Assembly: GCA_964019165.1 (NCBI GenBank)
Contig: OZ025272.1
Span: 15,599,093 to 15,663,092, forward strand
DNA: 64,000 nt
Reading direction: 5' to 3'
DNA from: Mastigias papua
Taxonomy: Eukaryota > Cnidaria > Scyphozoa > Rhizostomeae > Mastigiidae
Position 1 is the stretch's first letter, and every line of letters starts with the position of its first letter. Below the pieces are notes generated by a model, which saw only the letters and a list, made by a program, of their open reading frames with translations, was not told where the DNA came from and made no database searches. The position numbers were made by a program, and so were the translations under genes. Below are positions 29,631-39,455 of this stretch, one piece after another.

Positions 29631-30485
29631 TTAAAACAGGATATTTAGTAATGGGACGTTTTTGAAGGGGCTGTTTTTGCCGAATAAAATCCCGTCTCCC
29701 GATTTTTTTTTTGATCTTTTTTTTTTTATACCATTCCCTTTGTACTCGATCATTTCATGATTATCATTAAAAGGTGGCGGATTCCATAATTCCCAATCTG
29801 TTGTTAATGAAGTACCTTCCCGCTCTTTTACAATAGGTTGTTGATTTTGTGATGGTATAGGTATTTTCTTAGGATGTGTTTTATAACTCTGTACATCATA
29901 GGGCCGGTTATGAATACCAGCGCCCAGCGCCTTTAAAACGATTGGTATTCCTAAACTAGCCAACAGGGCAGAAAGGAACCCACCTGATTGACCGTTTCCA
30001 GTCATCATAATTTCATCAAATTTAGCTTTTTGTGGTTTACTTAACTTCCTCACTTCATTTTCAATAACTGCAAGTGCTTTTATAATATCTGATGTTTTTC
30101 CATCAATACCTTTACCACTGAATAGGCTATCAATTCCCAACGATCCTAAAGCTGATGCTAATCCTGTAGTGAGTCCTGTAGCGAGACCAGGTAAAACTGT
30201 TTTAGTTAAAGCCGGTGCTACTTTAGTTGCAAGTTTTGTTATTGGTCCTAATAATGATGAGAGTAAATTTCCACCATCTTGTTTCATCGCGCGGAAATGT
30301 GAATCATTAAAATTAATAATTACAGGTTTCCCTTTCATTAATTTATTATATTGTCTGTCATTAACATATATTCTATCTCCATGTGGATTATATATTAATT
30401 TCAATGAAGTATTTTCACGTTTATTATATGCTCTTCTCAATTTATCTTTTTGATTTTCTGTGAATGTAACATTAATTAATTTCAT
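29631..30485 (-). CDS. hydrophobic Polinton virion-type protein (PX-like)
   Basis: The protein has 284 residues. Residues about 75-125 are a Gly/Ala/Leu-rich hydrophobic stretch (LLGPITKLATKVAPAL onward), and 170-192 a second one (GGFLSALLASLGIPIVLKAL). The C-terminus is basic (KKKRSKKK) and ends GKNSPFKNVPLLNILF, a tail I recognise from aquatic-invertebrate Polinton proteins. GG dipeptides (QDGGN, QSGGF) could be adenain cleavage sites. It probably interacts with membranes or lies under the capsid, which is inference. It lies between capsid and protease genes, and its 3' end overlaps the protease frame at A10/A11 tracts. Confidence 0.72.
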   Translation of the reverse strand: MKLINVTFTENQKDKLRRAYNKRENTSLKLIYNPHGDRIYVNDRQYNKLMKGKPVIINFNDSHFRAMKQDGGNLLSSLLGPITKLATKVAPALTKTVLPGLATGLTTGLASALGSLGIDSLFSGKGIDGKTSDIIKALAVIENEVRKLSKPQKAKFDEIMMTGNGQSGGFLSALLASLGIPIVLKALGAGIHNRPYDVQSYKTHPKKIPIPSQNQQPIVKEREGTSLTTDWELWNPPPFNDNHEMIEYKGNGIKKKRSKKKSGDGILFGKNSPFKNVPLLNILF

Positions 30486-30514
30486 CTATTATATTATATT
30501 GTAGATTAATTGAT

Positions 30515-31792
30515 TTATTTTATTATCTCAGATTTGCCATTAATCAAAGAGATCTTATACTGATCTTCATGAAGTAATAAAGAGTATATTGTATATTCAT
30601 TAACCGGTTCATCATTTAATATATATTTGAATTCTATTTTACAGTAACTGTTACGTAATGTATCTGTTATGTTATTCTTAAGATCAAAATATAAGATCAT
30701 GTACTTTGTCTTAAATAGCTCATAATCAATAAACGTACTTTCGCGTTTGTTTTTATCAGTCATATATTTGAGCAATTCATTGTATGCTTGTATACTTCGT
30801 GTTGAACAATTATATGGTGTCATTGGTACATGAATGTTGTCATTTATAACTACTGTTGCATTCACTATTGCCATTGAGTTTGTATCTATTTGAAATGAAT
30901 CATATGATTGTCTTCCCGTTCTATTTTGTGTGTTAGAAAACCATACAAAAAGCTCTCTTGGTTTATTTATTGTCTCATAAAGAATAATGTTTTTCTCACG
31001 ATTTTTCAAGCTTGTTTGAAATACGATGGATTCTCTGTAAAAATTAATAATTTGCTGACTTGATAAGAATTTAGTATACAATAATCTGTTTGCTGCTGAT
31101 AAAGTTAATTTTTCGTAACATAAAAATATATCCTTGATAACTATTTTAGCATCACTTCCACCATTACGATAAATTAGTATATCATCTTGTTCAATATCAA
31201 CTACAACTTCAACCTTAGTGGGTGGTATTAAGGTATTTTTCATGGATTGAAAGAACTCCATTGTATTTAATGGAATTATCATATTGATTGTAGATTTTGT
31301 TAAAATCATTCTTTTATGATAATTAGCATTATATGCTGCATTGTCTGATTTTACTGTATTTGTGCTAGTATCCATTGTGTATTTGGTAATCGTTGTACCA
31401 TTCTTAAGGCTTGGATACATAAACATACGTTTTCCCGCAGTGTTTATATATTCATTACTCATTTCCATAAGATTTTTAGTCGTCATCGCATAATTAATAT
31501 CGGTAGCATAATAAATCTGTCTGCTATCTGACTCGAATTTAAAACTATTAATTAATGAACAACTATCACTAGCAAGCGCTATAATAGAACTACCAGAAAG
31601 AGCTGAGCCATCTGTTTTTTTTTTAACATCTAATGATACATGTAAATAAGCTTTATACCAATCGATTGGCAAATAATCTTGTGAAGACCCGATTCGAAAC
31701 GTATATTTTTTTACTTGTGAATGTGAATAATCAATGGGTGGCTGAATTACTAAATCGCATTTTTCAGTATCTTTACGGAAATCAAAATTCAT
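30515..31792 (-). CDS. Polinton major capsid protein (double jelly roll)
   Basis: The protein has 425 residues, within the range expected for Polinton major capsid proteins, and is rich in beta-strand patterns. It has the order I associate with this family: an N-terminal segment with YTFRIGSSQDYLPIDW, a central IPLNTMEFF and IKDIFLCYEKL region, and a C-terminal MILYFDLKNNITD and IEFKYILNDEPVNEYTIYSLLLHED. It resembles the invertebrate 'F54H12.2-like' proteins that derive from Polintons. It would form trimeric hexons of an icosahedral capsid. It is flanked by the small Ala/Lys-rich protein and the minor capsid gene. The A/T block before the ATG is TTATTATAATATATAATATAA. No stop or shift is seen. 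Confidence 0.83.
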   Translation of the reverse strand: MNFDFRKDTEKCDLVIQPPIDYSHSQVKKYTFRIGSSQDYLPIDWYKAYLHVSLDVKKKTDGSALSGSSIIALASDSCSLINSFKFESDSRQIYYATDINYAMTTKNLMEMSNEYINTAGKRMFMYPSLKNGTTITKYTMDTSTNTVKSDNAAYNANYHKRMILTKSTINMIIPLNTMEFFQSMKNTLIPPTKVEVVVDIEQDDILIYRNGGSDAKIVIKDIFLCYEKLTLSAANRLLYTKFLSSQQIINFYRESIVFQTSLKNREKNIILYETINKPRELFVWFSNTQNRTGRQSYDSFQIDTNSMAIVNATVVINDNIHVPMTPYNCSTRSIQAYNELLKYMTDKNKRESTFIDYELFKTKYMILYFDLKNNITDTLRNSYCKIEFKYILNDEPVNEYTIYSLLLHEDQYKISLINGKSEIIK

Positions 31793-31807
31793 CTCTTATA
31801 TTATATA

Positions 31808-32194
31808 TTATAATAATTCATTGAATTTCTTTGAAATATCACTTTTAATATTATCTATATCGTCATCTGTCTTATATATCTTTTTTAATTCTTTTTCTAT
31901 AATTACTCCTTTATTTGGTATTACATCATTATTTATTGGCATTTGATCAATTAGTGGGTCGGTCTTTTTGTTATCTGAATTATTAAATATTTTATTTGCT
32001 AAAACTTCAGCACTCTTTTTCCCTAATACATCAGCACTTGATTTCGCAGCACTTTCAATAGCGCTTTTAGCAATCTTTTTTGTAGATTCACTTGCTATCT
32101 TTTTAGTGGCAGAATTAAACATATTTTTAAACACGTCAGAAATACCATAACCATAAGTATCTCGTATTTTCTCATCTCGAAAACTTCTATTCAT
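31808..32194 (-). CDS. small Ala/Lys-rich Polinton structural-type protein
   Basis: The protein has 128 residues. After YGYGISDVFKNMF comes an Ala/Lys/Ser-rich region (about residues 28-70) with amphipathic helical spacing, then a polar tail. Its position between major and minor capsid genes and its composition recall small internal capsid or membrane-active proteins of adenoviruses and Polintons; function is inferred. The A/T block TAATTATATCATATAATATAA precedes the ATG. Confidence 0.68.
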   Translation of the reverse strand: MNRSFRDEKIRDTYGYGISDVFKNMFNSATKKIASESTKKIAKSAIESAAKSSADVLGKKSAEVLANKIFNNSDNKKTDPLIDQMPINNDVIPNKGVIIEKELKKIYKTDDDIDNIKSDISKKFNELL

Positions 32195-32213
32195 CTTATA
32201 TTATATGATATAA

Positions 32214-32978
32214 TTAATATTTTCGTATAAATAATAACATAGTAATTGGATCACGTATATCAACGTATCTATCTAATGAATCTTTAATTTGAATACGCAT
32301 TCTTTTTACTAAATAATTATTCATTTTATGGAATGTTAATACATTTTGCTCCTTTATTGGAATTGTATATCCTATTCTATATTCACTAACGCCAAACGTA
32401 TAAAGGATATCGGATCGTACCCCATTGTAAATCGTATCGGACAAAAGACTACAATGAACATTTATATTATCTAAGGAATTAGTGATATCGGGCACATCGT
32501 TACTATAACCACTTGTTGTTATAATAGCATTTGAATTCTCAAAACCTAACAATTTACCAAAGCTTTTATTCGATCTAAAATCAATTTGATAATTAGTCTC
32601 TAATTCAATGAATATTTTCTTAAGACTACTAACGTAATACAATTGTATTCCTGTTTTTGAGTCACTTTGACTTTCAAGATAATTAGATATATAATTACTG
32701 ATGTCAGAGTAGCTATAATTACCATCAGCGAATGTAATCGTTTTAAATGTAGAACCGTTATCCGAGCTATATCTAACAGTATTATTATTATATTTAGTAG
32801 AATCGATGTTATTCCATGTATAATTCAAATTAAAAGTAACCAAGGCAAGATAATTTTCATTTGTATTTGGGAACTCTAATCCATCACCCTCTATTACAAC
32901 ATAAAAGTCGTTATGTGTACCGTATAAATTAGGGTTTTCGTTAATTTTTGTTGTGTCGATATATATAGGGAAATCCAT
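32214..32978 (-). CDS. Polinton minor capsid (penton-type) protein
   Basis: The protein has 254 residues, beta-rich. Residues about 25-110 contain FYVVIEGDGLEF, ALVTFNLNYTWNN and a FADGNYSYSDISNYISNYL segment typical of Polinton penton-like proteins; GKLLGFEN (about 140) and VHCSLLSDTIYNGVRSDILYTF (about 174-195) are further family hallmarks. A single jelly-roll capsomer at the vertices is expected. The gene is 20 bases from its neighbour, and ATGTAATATAATATAATATA abuts its start. Confidence 0.8.
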   Translation of the reverse strand: MDFPIYIDTTKINENPNLYGTHNDFYVVIEGDGLEFPNTNENYLALVTFNLNYTWNNIDSTKYNNNTVRYSSDNGSTFKTITFADGNYSYSDISNYISNYLESQSDSKTGIQLYYVSSLKKIFIELETNYQIDFRSNKSFGKLLGFENSNAIITTSGYSNDVPDITNSLDNINVHCSLLSDTIYNGVRSDILYTFGVSEYRIGYTIPIKEQNVLTFHKMNNYLVKRMRIQIKDSLDRYVDIRDPITMLLFIRKY

Positions 32979-32992
32979 TATATTATATTATA

Positions 32993-34456
32993 TTACATTA
33001 AATGTTTTTTTATATATTTGTGATATTGATCGCGTGATATATGACGATTCGTTCTAAGATAATCAATAATATTATAAACTTGATTATGAACATTTTCGTC
33101 ACCTTGACTTGTTTTTAAGATCGGTGTTAATACTTTTAAATCATTATATAGATTATCGATCGATTTATTTTGTGTTACGTTTTCTTGATTAGTAAGTTTT
33201 GATAATTCCTGTTGTAATTTCTTGTTGTCATTACCAGCAATAATAGAACCTCGTAACAATGCGATCCTTTTTTTTAAATCATTTTCATTTAAAATAATAT
33301 TACTTGACCCTAATAACTTATTTTTTCCATTCCGTTTTTTAATCATTCCTGATAATGTCATCATATCATTAAAAATCTGTTTTGATAATTTACTGTATTT
33401 CTTTTTTTTATTAATTCTGCCTTTTGTTAACAACTCTACAGTATCCTTATCACCTTGGTTTTCGTAAATAACATTATTATCATACCAAGCCTCAACATAA
33501 TATCTGTCAAACAATTTGTCCATGTTTATTTTTAATTTATCACCATATTTTGAACCCTCGATTTTATAACCATTTCTTCGTTTTTTAATACCTTGTCCTT
33601 CTACTTCTTTAGCTTTCACTATTTTAAAAGCTTTTGTATTATTTTGTAATATTTTATCTTTATTATCATTATTTGTTTCTTCGCTTTCTTTATTTTCCAC
33701 TGTTTTTAAAGGTTTTGTATTATCATTACTTGTTTCTTCGTTTTCTTCATCTATAGTATTTAATTTATCTTTTTCTAATATTTTTTTCTTTAATTTTTCT
33801 TTATATTCCTTTAAATTTTCAATATATGATTCTATTATTTTTTCTTTTGGTCTATGTTGCTTAAGCGCATTTAATTGTCGTGTTAATGAAAGTAATTGTG
33901 GTGTGTTTAAGTAATCTTGTAAATCTTTTTTTGTAAATTTATTCATATTACTTAAGTCAAGTAATTTTATATCTGTATATACATCACCATTTTTTGATGA
34001 ATATAAAAACACACTCTTACCCTTTATTATATCACTGACAAAATCATTTGATTTTTTAATGTTTTCATTTTCTTGTACTTCTTCTTTTACATCTCGTGCT
34101 TGTGCTTTTGCTTCTGGTTGTGCTTGTGCTTGTGCTTTTGCTTCTGGTTGTGCTTGTGGTTGTGCTTGTGCTTGTGGTTGTGGTTGTGGTTGTGCTTGTG
34201 GTTGTGGTTGTTGATTATATAACAGTAATGCATCTGTAATTTTTTTTATTATTTCATCACTTTGATCTGTTTTTTTTCCAATACGATCGAATAATTCTTT
34301 ATCTGATTCTATTAATGGCTTAAACAACTTAGCATTATTAAATTCCTTATCAATTTCATTGTTTTGATATGCCTTATTTGCTTCAAGAATATTATTTAAA
34401 GACATGTCTGTTAGAGATTGTATTTGAACAAGTTTTTTATATTCTTCTAACTTCAT
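32993..34456 (-). CDS. PQ/AQ-repeat Polinton protein of unknown role
   Basis: The protein has 487 residues from ATG 34456; the frame is open further upstream, but the A/T block ATTATTATAATATATATTAT abuts this ATG. Residues about 84-125 are a low-complexity run of QPQ, QAQ, PEAK and QAR units. The rest is Lys/Asn-rich with predicted helices, and the C-terminus IIDYLRTNRHISRDQYHKYI is a motif I associate with Polinton proteins lying next to capsid genes. A scaffold or core protein is possible. I do not assign a function. Confidence 0.7.
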   Translation of the reverse strand: MKLEEYKKLVQIQSLTDMSLNNILEANKAYQNNEIDKEFNNAKLFKPLIESDKELFDRIGKKTDQSDEIIKKITDALLLYNQQPQPQAQPQPQPQAQAQPQAQPEAKAQAQAQPEAKAQARDVKEEVQENENIKKSNDFVSDIIKGKSVFLYSSKNGDVYTDIKLLDLSNMNKFTKKDLQDYLNTPQLLSLTRQLNALKQHRPKEKIIESYIENLKEYKEKLKKKILEKDKLNTIDEENEETSNDNTKPLKTVENKESEETNNDNKDKILQNNTKAFKIVKAKEVEGQGIKKRRNGYKIEGSKYGDKLKINMDKLFDRYYVEAWYDNNVIYENQGDKDTVELLTKGRINKKKKYSKLSKQIFNDMMTLSGMIKKRNGKNKLLGSSNIILNENDLKKRIALLRGSIIAGNDNKKLQQELSKLTNQENVTQNKSIDNLYNDLKVLTPILKTSQGDENVHNQVYNIIDYLRTNRHISRDQYHKYIKKHLM

Positions 34457-34475
34457 TATAATATATATTATAATA
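34457..34475 (-). promoter_or_regulatory. A/T-only start-proximal block (representative of 16 Polinton genes)
   Basis: On the coding strand, ATTATTATAATATATATTAT leads directly into the ATG at 34456. Comparable A/T-only blocks with TATAATATA cores lie within about 0-12 bases of the starts at 13145, 14355, 15560, 16529, 28063, 29169, 30485, 31792, 32194, 32978, 38523, 39922, 40083, 40738 and 41309. None precedes 29604 (protease) or 39233 (first integrase ATG). A shared, very close promoter or leader is inferred. Confidence 0.65.
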
Positions 34476-34581
34476 ATTACATGATATGTAATTATCTGAT
34501 GAGATAAATGCATATGTTGTAATTAACTAACGAGATAAGTGCATTAACTGCACTTATTACCATAAGATAAGTGCATATTTT

Positions 34582-37500
34582 TTATATCATATTTTCATAA
34601 TTATTATTAATCATGTAATGACCATAAGCATATGACATTATAGGATTATATAAATAGCGTTTGTCTGTATAAGACATTAATGTTTTATGATCAGTGTATG
34701 AAAATATTTTATGATCTTTAGCTTTTATTGTATAAAATTTACTTTTAATTGTTTCATTATCAAATACAGCATCTTTTAACGATTGAAAATCTAATTGATT
34801 TTTAATACCTTTGTATTTAACTTTTTCATTTTCTTTTCGGTATCCATATAATTTACTTTTCAAACAACAAGCTTCAACGATTTGAGAATTATATACACAA
34901 TTTTCATCTTTATTTGATGCATTTTCATCTTTTAATAGTCCCATCTCATAATCACCTTTTTTATAGTATTTAAAATCAGGTTTATAAGATGACATGTCAA
35001 AAATATCCATCTCATTCATATCTTTGTAAACATCGTCAGTTTTAATATGGCATAAATATGAATCTGTATCATAATACATCAATGTAATATTATTGCCATA
35101 TCTTTTTTTCAATTTATACCAATTATCATAGAATATTATTTTCGATAAGTCTAAAATACACGCGCCAATATATGATGGCGAGTCTAATTTTATACATTGT
35201 TTTTCAATATTTATTAAAGCATTATTTTCGTCTATTATTTCATAATCTTTAAATCTATCACTCGATATTATTTTAAGTACTTTTTCATAATCATCATCGT
35301 TAAACATCTTTATATTGCTTGAGTATTTCATTTTATTAAGCAACGACCGACCAAAACATGAATTAGTCATTAGCTTAAAAATTAATTTATCAATTTCATT
35401 TTCAGTCTCTATTCTATTTTGATGATTGTATTCGATATAATCTTTCATAAATTTTGCTTGTTTAAATCGAATGATATAATTTATATCTTTAATTTTGAAA
35501 CCAGGCATTTTTAAATAAAATTGTAAAGTGAGATAATGTAATGTGTAATTTTCCTTTTCATGAAGATCACATATTAATTTTTCAGTAGAAATAAATGCTT
35601 TGTTTTTTAATATTTCTTTTTGATAATTACTTAAATCTTTCTTTAATATTTTACTTTTTACGGGACATAAGGCTATATCATTATAATAATCGTGATATTT
35701 TATATCAATTGCATCAATGTCAATATTAATAATATACCCATATTCGCTATTTATATCATGATCTAATATATTAAATTCATGTATCTCTTCATTTGATAAA
35801 AAAGAAAACTCATCATATGGTAAAGGATAAGATCTCATCACATGACCGTACATTGAATTGATATCAAAATGCATTATATATGATGATTCAATATTATGAT
35901 TATATGACTTCATGTATTTATTATTTGCACACGCATATCGAATACTTCCAATATCACAAAGCCCTCCTCTGACCATATTCTCAAACGCGCTGTAAATTTT
36001 ATAATTGTCTAAAATCTTTATTTGTACCGGACACCATTTTTTCATTACTTCCCAAGTTAAAGAGTTTATACTATAATGTGAAAATATTTCAGTTCCATAT
36101 TTATCCATAAATAAAGTTCTATAAGATTCCATACAATCGCTTAATAGTCTAACGTCTTTTTGTAAGTAATAATCGCTATATTCTCCTAATGAATTAAAAT
36201 TAGAATAATAAAATTTTCTATATTTAATATATGATTCTTTATCTACGTTGTCAAAATATTCAATGTTAGGAAACGTATTTTCATCATATTTTGAAAAACT
36301 ATCAACATATCGAAATGGAAAAATATCTTTTATTAAATATTCACGGCCATATTTATTAACTAAATTACGTGTGTAAATTATATCTTCATCTTTTAAGTTT
36401 TCCGATAAAGTTTTTAATGATCCTTTAATATACTCATGCGAATCGATGATTTTAATATTATTTTGTATTCCAACATGGAAAATACTTGAGCTATTATGAC
36501 CGAGAAGATTGATATTAGAATCCTTAAAATAATCATTTAATTTAGTTATAATATAGTGTATGTCATAACCTTGTAAATAATGGAAAACGATATATAAAGT
36601 AGAATCGGTTCGAATCTTAGAATTACACGACTGACATATTGTTGCAATAAAATCACCCGAAATATGGTTATGATGCTGGACTTTTTTAATTTCAGTATTG
36701 AATTTTACATTACAGAATTCACATTTTTTTAATTTCTTGTGACGTTTCAGTTGTTCGTCTGTCAAAATAGGTAAAGAATAGAATTTCTTTTTGCATTGTT
36801 TTATATGCTCTAAAACGTTTGTTTTAACTTCATTCAAAACATGATCGATAACAGAATCGCCATTACCGCGATATATCTTAAATCGATTAAAAATAGGTCT
36901 TTCACGACAGACTAAATTATAACAATACGATGATAATTCATGTTGTCTTTTATCAGGATGTTTTTCATCTTCTGTTTTTTTTAATATTGACTCGAAATCA
37001 CAATACATAACAAATGGTAGAAATATTGTATGTTTTTTGTTAAAATCCTTAACATACATATCTATAGGACATTTGACTAATTTATTATCGACAATTGCCA
37101 TATGACTTGGTAATTCTGATGTATCATATTTGTAATTACATTTATGATTAATTGAATTGAACGCTTTTTTTGTACTAAAATTTTTAAAACAATTTTCACA
37201 AAATTTCGTACCATCGTGCTGTAGATTTGATCGTAATAATCCATTTAAATTTTTAATATATACATAATGATATTTCTTTTTTGTTTTATCACTAATAACT
37301 AATACATTCATACAATTTTCATACTCCTTTTTAGAATGATATATTGGAACGATGTCATTTTTCTTATTTTCTTTATACTCAAAAATGTTAATTCTTATTT
37401 GATTCTGTTCTTCGATCATTTTAATAGTATAAAACGTGTTAAATGGTATTGGAAAATGAATATTTTCATAATTCAAGTGAATCAATTCATTATTATAATT

Positions 37501-38523
37501 AAATGCTTTTTCACCGTGAAGCCGTTCTGCGCCTTGAATCTTTTTAAATCCATTTCTTCTGTATCTCTCATGCAATAAATGACAATACATAAGACACTTA
37601 TTATCGTCATTTTTAATATTTATACATGATTTTGTGTTGATAATCCTATTAGGAAGTTCAATATAGGCGGAAGCAAATACATTTTTAATCTTTACTATGT
37701 TCAAGATCTCATATTCAATACCCATGTCTGTAAACCCACTGGGGTGAATCTGTGTCGTATCAGTTGATTCTTTTGCATTGATCTTTCGTGTAAACGCACC
37801 TATTCTTGATTTAATATCTAATTCGCTATTAAACAAGAAATAATCAACATCTTGTGCGTTTCTTATTATAATATATTTTGTTTGAAATATTGGATAAATC
37901 TTTTTATTTTTATCATGAACAGAAACCATGATAACTTGAACAACAGTGTTACATTTAATAATTCCATGTTTTTTTATATATTGTTTTATAAACACACGTT
38001 TATACGGTTTACTAAACTCTAATTGATCTTCACATAACCATTGCGATATTTCATCGTCTAAATATGGTTCTAAAGTAATATTATAAACGCTCAATAATTT
38101 TTCAATTGTATATTTCTCTAGTTGTATAACGTCCTCAATAGCATAACGCAATTTCCATTTCTTCTCATCGAATTTCATATATTGTTCAACACCAACTTGT
38201 TTATCTTCTTCGTCTAATTCAACATCTAAACCTTGATTTTCATCATCATCATCATCATCATCATCTTCATCTATTTCGTCATCTTGATCTATATAATATT
38301 GCATAATTGTGTCATTTAATTTATCTTCTTTAATTCGTGATGGATTAGCATAATAATTTTTTAATTGATTAATAATTATTTGCTGTTTCGGTTTAAAGTT
38401 TGTAATATCACGACTTTTAATACTTTGTAAAGCGAAGAATAGTAGTTTGCTAATTCCTCTATTATTTTTTTTTTTAAGAATATTTTTATATGTATTAATA
38501 AAATTTTCAAATTGGTTATCCAT
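34582..38523 (-). CDS. protein-primed family B DNA polymerase
   Basis: The protein has 1313 residues. The N-terminal extension has an Asp/Glu run (about residues 80-108) and a C2HC-type finger (CENCFKNF, about 440-460). The 3'-5' exonuclease follows: MYCDFESI near 506, FHYLQGYDIH near 646, DVRLLSD near 787. Between Exo I and Exo II is a C-x2-C...HHNH...C-x2-C motif (about 600-640) like endonuclease VII. The polymerase palm has DINSMYG near 886, KLMTNSCFG near 1050 and YYDTDSY near 1149. It would replicate the element from its TIRs with a terminal-protein primer. The length and inserts match Polinton enzymes. All catalytic residues I can check are present, and no frameshift is seen. Confidence 0.95.
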   Translation of the reverse strand: MDNQFENFINTYKNILKKKNNRGISKLLFFALQSIKSRDITNFKPKQQIIINQLKNYYANPSRIKEDKLNDTIMQYYIDQDDEIDEDDDDDDDDENQGLDVELDEEDKQVGVEQYMKFDEKKWKLRYAIEDVIQLEKYTIEKLLSVYNITLEPYLDDEISQWLCEDQLEFSKPYKRVFIKQYIKKHGIIKCNTVVQVIMVSVHDKNKKIYPIFQTKYIIIRNAQDVDYFLFNSELDIKSRIGAFTRKINAKESTDTTQIHPSGFTDMGIEYEILNIVKIKNVFASAYIELPNRIINTKSCINIKNDDNKCLMYCHLLHERYRRNGFKKIQGAERLHGEKAFNYNNELIHLNYENIHFPIPFNTFYTIKMIEEQNQIRINIFEYKENKKNDIVPIYHSKKEYENCMNVLVISDKTKKKYHYVYIKNLNGLLRSNLQHDGTKFCENCFKNFSTKKAFNSINHKCNYKYDTSELPSHMAIVDNKLVKCPIDMYVKDFNKKHTIFLPFVMYCDFESILKKTEDEKHPDKRQHELSSYCYNLVCRERPIFNRFKIYRGNGDSVIDHVLNEVKTNVLEHIKQCKKKFYSLPILTDEQLKRHKKLKKCEFCNVKFNTEIKKVQHHNHISGDFIATICQSCNSKIRTDSTLYIVFHYLQGYDIHYIITKLNDYFKDSNINLLGHNSSSIFHVGIQNNIKIIDSHEYIKGSLKTLSENLKDEDIIYTRNLVNKYGREYLIKDIFPFRYVDSFSKYDENTFPNIEYFDNVDKESYIKYRKFYYSNFNSLGEYSDYYLQKDVRLLSDCMESYRTLFMDKYGTEIFSHYSINSLTWEVMKKWCPVQIKILDNYKIYSAFENMVRGGLCDIGSIRYACANNKYMKSYNHNIESSYIMHFDINSMYGHVMRSYPLPYDEFSFLSNEEIHEFNILDHDINSEYGYIINIDIDAIDIKYHDYYNDIALCPVKSKILKKDLSNYQKEILKNKAFISTEKLICDLHEKENYTLHYLTLQFYLKMPGFKIKDINYIIRFKQAKFMKDYIEYNHQNRIETENEIDKLIFKLMTNSCFGRSLLNKMKYSSNIKMFNDDDYEKVLKIISSDRFKDYEIIDENNALINIEKQCIKLDSPSYIGACILDLSKIIFYDNWYKLKKRYGNNITLMYYDTDSYLCHIKTDDVYKDMNEMDIFDMSSYKPDFKYYKKGDYEMGLLKDENASNKDENCVYNSQIVEACCLKSKLYGYRKENEKVKYKGIKNQLDFQSLKDAVFDNETIKSKFYTIKAKDHKIFSYTDHKTLMSYTDKRYLYNPIMSYAYGHYMINNNYENMI

Positions 38524-38561
38524 ATAATTTAATTATATAAAATTTTCTTTAAGTCTTTTTT

Positions 38562-39455
38562 TTAAAATTTTGTTTTTTGTAATTCTTGTTCATAAAAATT
38601 TTTTGAAATATATTTATATTTTCCATTTTCTAAAATTTCTTTAATTTTATATCTTGGTGGTAATGTTAAATCTATTTTATAGATTATGTAAATTTGATCA
38701 CTCCATCGTGGGTCATAGCCCTTTTGAAAATGTTTTTTTGGTACTTTGATTCTTACACGATCATTTATTTTAAAATTAGGTTTTTTATTTTGTAAATATC
38801 TTTCTCTTATTCTTTCGTTATTAATTGTATAATAAACCAATCCTTCATTTTCTTTTTTACTTGCTTCAGTAGGAGTCATCTTAATAGTACTATGATAGGT
38901 ATTGTTGTATTTTTCCACGATATTATGTATATCATCAATATAACGAAAGTTTCCCCTTTCCGTAAATAACGATGATAATTTATTCATAAGTGTTTGATTA
39001 AAACGTTCTATCATGATGGCTTTTAGATGACTTTTTGTTGTATATCTAATTATTTTAAGTTGTTTTAAAGTATTTTCAAAATATTTATTGTAAAACTCGC
39101 CCCCATCGTCTGTCCATAGACGTTCGCAAGAACGCCCTGCTCTTTTGATAATATCTATAAAAACATCAGAGATTGTTTTTTTGTCTTTATTTTTCGTGAC
39201 TCTTACCCATGCATAACGACTAAATGTATCCATGACTGTTAAAATATATTTATACCCATCATTTTGTTTTACATATTCTTTTCGATTTAAAATAATCAGA
39301 TCTGCTGTCCATATTTCATCAATACCAGGGGTATATACAAAACGTCTTTGAAACTTATGGATAGCACGTTTATGTATTTCTTTGGCGTACTGTTTTTTAT
39401 CATTGACTATTTTGGTGTCGTTTTTTTTTTGACTCCTAAACCAAGCTGTTGTTTT
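38562..39455 (-). CDS. Polinton RVE-type integrase, likely made by -1 frameshift
   Basis: The frame has an upstream stop at 39456-39458 and is open to 38562 (297 codons). The first ATG is at 39233, already past the first catalytic Asp (in WTADL, codon 39300-39302). The remaining residues are Asp in WTDDGGEF and Glu in IERFNQ, followed by an SH3-like C-terminus. Translation from 39233 would therefore lack a catalytic residue. The region upstream of the ATG (HKRAIHKF onward) is conserved-looking integrase sequence. The frame lies at -1 relative to the preceding phospholipase gene, beginning at an A10 tract (39421-39430) near that gene's end. It should insert Polinton DNA and make the GACATG duplication. 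A homopolymer sequencing error is the alternative. Confidence 0.88.
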   Translation of the reverse strand, partial: KTTAWFRSQKKNDTKIVNDKKQYAKEIHKRAIHKFQRRFVYTPGIDEIWTADLIILNRKEYVKQNDGYKYILTVMDTFSRYAWVRVTKNKDKKTISDVFIDIIKRAGRSCERLWTDDGGEFYNKYFENTLKQLKIIRYTTKSHLKAIMIERFNQTLMNKLSSLFTERGNFRYIDDIHNIVEKYNNTYHSTIKMTPTEASKKENEGLVYYTINNERIRERYLQNKKPNFKINDRVRIKVPKKHFQKGYDPRWSDQIYIIYKIDLTLPPRYKIKEILENGKYKYISKNFYEQELQKTKF

